Shown here: positions 60,977-64,000 of the stretch, piece by piece
Numbering within the stretch: position 1 is the first letter of the stretch
How the letters are laid out: every line of letters begins with the position of its first letter
Origin: Pseudomonadota bacterium
GTDB lineage: Bacteria; Pseudomonadota; Gammaproteobacteria; Steroidobacterales; Steroidobacteraceae
DNA length: 64,000 bases
Reading direction: 5' to 3'
NCBI GenBank assembly: GCA_025356815.1
Contig: JANXQL010000156.1
Span: forward strand, 37,331 to 101,330
Program-made: the position numbers and the translations under genes
Notes under the pieces: model-generated
Seen by the model: only the letters and a program-made list of their open reading frames with translations
The model's database searches: none
Told to the model about the DNA's origin: nothing

Positions 60977-61213
60977 CGTGTGCTCCCGTGGTGACTGCGG
61001 TGCAGCATTCTAGCGGACGGCTTCAAAACCGAGGTCGCAGATGCGATTCGGCCATTCCTGGGACTCCTCCAGAACGCGCCGAGCCGGCATTTTGGCCCTA
61101 CCGGCTGCCCTCGTGCATCCGTAGCGCGCTCTTTTTCATCTGTAACCCATTGTTTTAATGAGCCGTAGAAAGAATCCTCGCGATTTCTTCAAAAAAGACT
61201 TGCACGAGTCTAC

Positions 61214-61235
61214 GTGTTGTAGTTAACTACAACAC
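61214..61235. promoter_or_regulatory. perfect 22-bp palindrome GTGTTGTAGTTAACTACAACAC, candidate GntR operator overlapping promoter
   Basis: 11-bp arms with no spacer; downstream of a TTGCAC (61200-61205) -35-like element and overlapping the -10 position (TTAACT/TAACTA). Confidence 0.7.
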
Positions 61236-61316
61236 CAGAAGAGCACACCACTTCCCGGGCGGGAAGCGGGGCTCACCGGAGGCAGAGCCTCCGGGCAACG
61301 ACCAAAGGAGTGAGTC

Positions 61317-61655
61317 ATGTTCACGAGCAAAGTACGCAAGACGATGGTCGCGATGGCGCTGGTTGCCGTCGCGGGTGTGGCCGGTGCCGGTGCCACCGGC
61401 TTCCACGGGCACCACGGCGGTGCCGCGGGTACGCAGCCGATGGTGGGCGGCGATCTGGGCGAGGTCGTGGTCTTCGCGCCCGGCGATCTGGGCGAGGTGA
61501 TCGTCTATGCGCCGCACGACCTGCCGGAAGTGCTGGTCAGCGCCGCTCGCGCGCCGTTCGATGCGCCGATCCTGGCGGGCGTGGACGCGGCCGATACCGC
61601 GCCGCAGGCGCCTGCCGGGGACGCGCTGCTCGAGCGGGTCGCGGCCGGGTTCTGA
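61317..61655 (+). CDS. small exported protein with three 11-aa repeats
   Basis: MFTSKVRKTMVAMALVAVAGVAGAGATGFHGHHGG signal-like N-terminus, then GDLGEVVVFAP/GDLGEVIVYAP/HDLPEVLVSAA; SD AAAGGAG upstream. Confidence 0.72.
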   Translation: MFTSKVRKTMVAMALVAVAGVAGAGATGFHGHHGGAAGTQPMVGGDLGEVVVFAPGDLGEVIVYAPHDLPEVLVSAARAPFDAPILAGVDAADTAPQAPAGDALLERVAAGF

Positions 61656-61682
61656 CCGGTGCGCTGCTAAAGTAGAACTGCC

Positions 61683-62147
61683 TTGCGCCAGATCACCGTG
61701 ATGGGCGCGTTCAACGACGACAGCGAGTCCCTTATGGACGCCAACTGGAACGATAGCCAACCGATCTACCGGCAACTGCGCGATCGCGTCGTGGCGATGA
61801 TCCTCGAAGGGGTCCTCAAGGAAGGCGACCCGCTGCCGTCGGTGCGCAATGTCGCAGCCGATTTCCGCCTCAACCCGCTGACGGTGCTCAAGGGCTACCA
61901 GCAGCTGGTCGACGAGGCGCTGGTGGAAAAGCGCCGCGGCCGCGGCATGTATGTGGCCGAGGGCGCGACCCGGGCACTGATGAAGGACGAGCGCCAGCGC
62001 TTCCTCGAGGGGGAATGGCCGCGCGTCCACGCCACGATTCAGCGCCTCGGCTTCAGCGCTGCCGAGCTGCTCGCCGTGCCGCCGGCCGTGCGCGCCGAGC
62101 CCAGGCCTGTCGCCTCGGCCCCTGACGCCGACGACGACCAAACCTAA
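61683..62147 (+). CDS. GntR family transcriptional regulator (YtrA-like, short effector region)
   Basis: DSQPIYRQLRDRVVAMILEGVLKEGDPLPSVRNVAADFRLNPLTVLKGYQQLVDEALVEKRRGRGMYV: GntR wHTH and short C-terminus. Start may be ATG 61734. Confidence 0.93.
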   Translation: MRQITVMGAFNDDSESLMDANWNDSQPIYRQLRDRVVAMILEGVLKEGDPLPSVRNVAADFRLNPLTVLKGYQQLVDEALVEKRRGRGMYVAEGATRALMKDERQRFLEGEWPRVHATIQRLGFSAAELLAVPPAVRAEPRPVASAPDADDDQT

Positions 62148-62169
62148 GAATCAACAAAGGAGCCACTCC

Positions 62170-63027
62170 GTGGCCACGCTGATCGAAGCTGAAGGACTGA
62201 CCAAGCGCTACGGCGCAACCCGCGCGCTCGATGGCGCGTCGTTCAAGATAGAGACCGGGCGAATCGTCGGTCTGATCGGCCCCAACGGCGCCGGCAAGAC
62301 GACCGCCATAAAGGCCATCCTTGGGCTCGCGCGCTGCGAGGGCTCGCTGAAGGTGCTTGGCCTGGATCCCTACCTGCAGCGAGACGAGCTCGCCGAACGC
62401 GTCTCGTTCATAGCAGATGTCGCGGTCCTGCCGCGATGGCTGAAGGTGAGCCAGGCGGTAGAGTTCGTCCAGGGTGTACATCCGAGATTCCGACCGGAGC
62501 GCTGTCGCGAGTTCCTCGCGCGGACGAACATAAAGCCCGGCAGTCGAGTTCGTGAACTGTCGAAAGGCATGATCACCCAGCTGCACCTGGCGCTGACGAT
62601 GGCGATCGATGCACAACTGCTGGTGCTGGACGAGCCGACGCTGGGCCTCGACATCCTGTCACGCAAGCAGTTCTACGACACCCTGATATCCGACTACATG
62701 GACGATGAGCGCACGATTCTCGTGACGACTCACCAGGTCGAGGAGATCGAAACCATTCTGACCGACCTGATCTTCGTCGATCGCGGCCGTGTCGTGCTCG
62801 ACTTGCCAATGGACGAGATTCCGGTGCGCTACGCGCAGCTGCTGGCCGCCCCTGCCCAGGCGGAGGCCGCGCGTGCGATGAAGCCGCTGTCCGAGCGGCA
62901 GATCATGGGTCGGCACTGCTTCATGTATGAAGGTGCGGATCAAGACGCGCTTGCGGCTCTCGGCGACGTTCGCCGGCCTTCGATCGCGGATCTGTTCGTC
63001 GCCAAGGTCGGCGGAGGTGCGAAGTGA
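62170..63027 (+). CDS. ABC transporter ATP-binding protein
   Basis: GLIGPNGAGKTTAIKAILGLARCEGSLKVLGLDP...VRELSKGMITQLHLALTMAIDAQLLVLDEPTLGLD; GTG start. Confidence 0.94.
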   Translation: MATLIEAEGLTKRYGATRALDGASFKIETGRIVGLIGPNGAGKTTAIKAILGLARCEGSLKVLGLDPYLQRDELAERVSFIADVAVLPRWLKVSQAVEFVQGVHPRFRPERCREFLARTNIKPGSRVRELSKGMITQLHLALTMAIDAQLLVLDEPTLGLDILSRKQFYDTLISDYMDDERTILVTTHQVEEIETILTDLIFVDRGRVVLDLPMDEIPVRYAQLLAAPAQAEAARAMKPLSERQIMGRHCFMYEGADQDALAALGDVRRPSIADLFVAKVGGGAK

Positions 63028-63953
63028 ACAATTTCATCTGGCTGTTGCGGCGGGAGTGGTGGGAGTCGAGGTCAATCTGGCTTGCGCCGATGATCTGCGC
63101 TGCGATCGTCACGCTGGTGTCGGTCTTCGGAATTCTCCATTCCGGGCACCTGCAGGTCGATCCGGATGTGCTTGCGAAGCTGTCCTCGAAGTTCGATCCA
63201 ACCAAGCGCGATATGTATGTCGCGATAGCGCTGTTCACGCTCGGCGTACCATTCTTCATCACGGTGGTGGTCACGCAGGCACTCTACGCGCTGGACGCAT
63301 TGTTCACGGAGCGCCGTGACCGCAGCGTGCTGTTTTGGAAGTCGTTGCCACTGAGTGATACGCAGACGGTCCTGGCGAAGCTCGTGACCGCGTCGGTCGT
63401 CATGCCGCTGGTGGGCATCGCGGCAATGCTGGTGTCTCAACTGATCGTGATGTTCGTCGCGGGCGTCGCCGTAACGCTGCCGGCAATCATGGGTCCTGCA
63501 ACGAGCCTCTGGTCACCCGCCGCCTGGGGGGCGTGGCTCGCGTTCGTTGGCTACATCTTCGTGGCTGCGACCTTCTGGTTCCTGCCGACGATCGCGTTCC
63601 TGATGCTGGTGTCAGCGTGGGCGCCACGCTCACCGTTCGCGATTGCCACGCTTGCGCCGCTCGCTGTGATGCTGGTCGAGCGCATCGCGTTCGGTACGAA
63701 CCTCATCGGGACGCTCGTCATGGAGCGGACGTTCCCGCCCGCGTTCCTAGCGGGGGCCTTCGGCCACCACATGACCATGGGCGGCGGTGAGAATGTGCAG
63801 ATCACGCTGAAGGATATGCCTGCATCGATCGTCGACATCGTCGACCCACTGCGGTACTTCACCTCGCCGGAGGTATGGATCGGTGTGTTGCTCGCCATGG
63901 CGATGGTCGGCGCGACGATCTGGCTGCGGCGCTACCGCGACTCCACGGTCTAA
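63024..63953 (+). CDS. ABC transporter permease (about 6 TM)
   Basis: Hydrophobic 309-aa ORF whose ATG overlaps the ATPase stop; MNNFIWLLRREWWESRSIWLAPMICAAIVTLVSVFGIL... Confidence 0.9.
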   Translation: MNNFIWLLRREWWESRSIWLAPMICAAIVTLVSVFGILHSGHLQVDPDVLAKLSSKFDPTKRDMYVAIALFTLGVPFFITVVVTQALYALDALFTERRDRSVLFWKSLPLSDTQTVLAKLVTASVVMPLVGIAAMLVSQLIVMFVAGVAVTLPAIMGPATSLWSPAAWGAWLAFVGYIFVAATFWFLPTIAFLMLVSAWAPRSPFAIATLAPLAVMLVERIAFGTNLIGTLVMERTFPPAFLAGAFGHHMTMGGGENVQITLKDMPASIVDIVDPLRYFTSPEVWIGVLLAMAMVGATIWLRRYRDSTV

Positions 63954-64000
63954 GCACGCGGCGGGCCGCGCAGGGACGCGCGGCCGTGCGCCCGCCCGCC

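Overview
The window is a high-GC bacterial chromosome segment, probably gammaproteobacterial (inferred from gene order such as pilMNOPQ-aroK-aroB, gmk-rpoZ-spoT-recG and tesA-ybbA-ybbP). It is densely coding and mostly housekeeping: ubiquinone entry (ubiC, ubiA), recG/ridA/spoT/rpoZ/gmk, yicC/rph/rdgB/hemW, rpmE, gltA, PBP1A, the type IV pilus operon pilMNOPQ, aroK/aroB, dgt, pyrF, hemE, crcB, ppa, a lysophospholipid-type cluster (tesA, MFS-PlsC fusion, acyl-CoA ligase), ybbA/ybbP, fau/fhs, an EmrAB-MarR efflux operon, fadE, mdh, and a GntR(YtrA-like)-ABC operon at the right end. I saw no rRNA, tRNA, CRISPR array, transposase or prophage. The features most worth a second look are: (1) a small secreted protein with three 11-residue TonB-box-like repeats, heading a GntR-ABC operon behind a perfect 22-bp palindrome; (2) a DnaA-box cluster in an AT-rich intergenic island upstream of rpmE; (3) an Ig-like lipoprotein with EF-hand-like loops after pilQ, and an orphan NarL-type regulator between aroK and aroB; (4) a four-arm, attenuator-like leader between fau and fhs. 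Product calls come from reading motifs in the translations; no database search was run. Many start codons are my choice among in-frame options.
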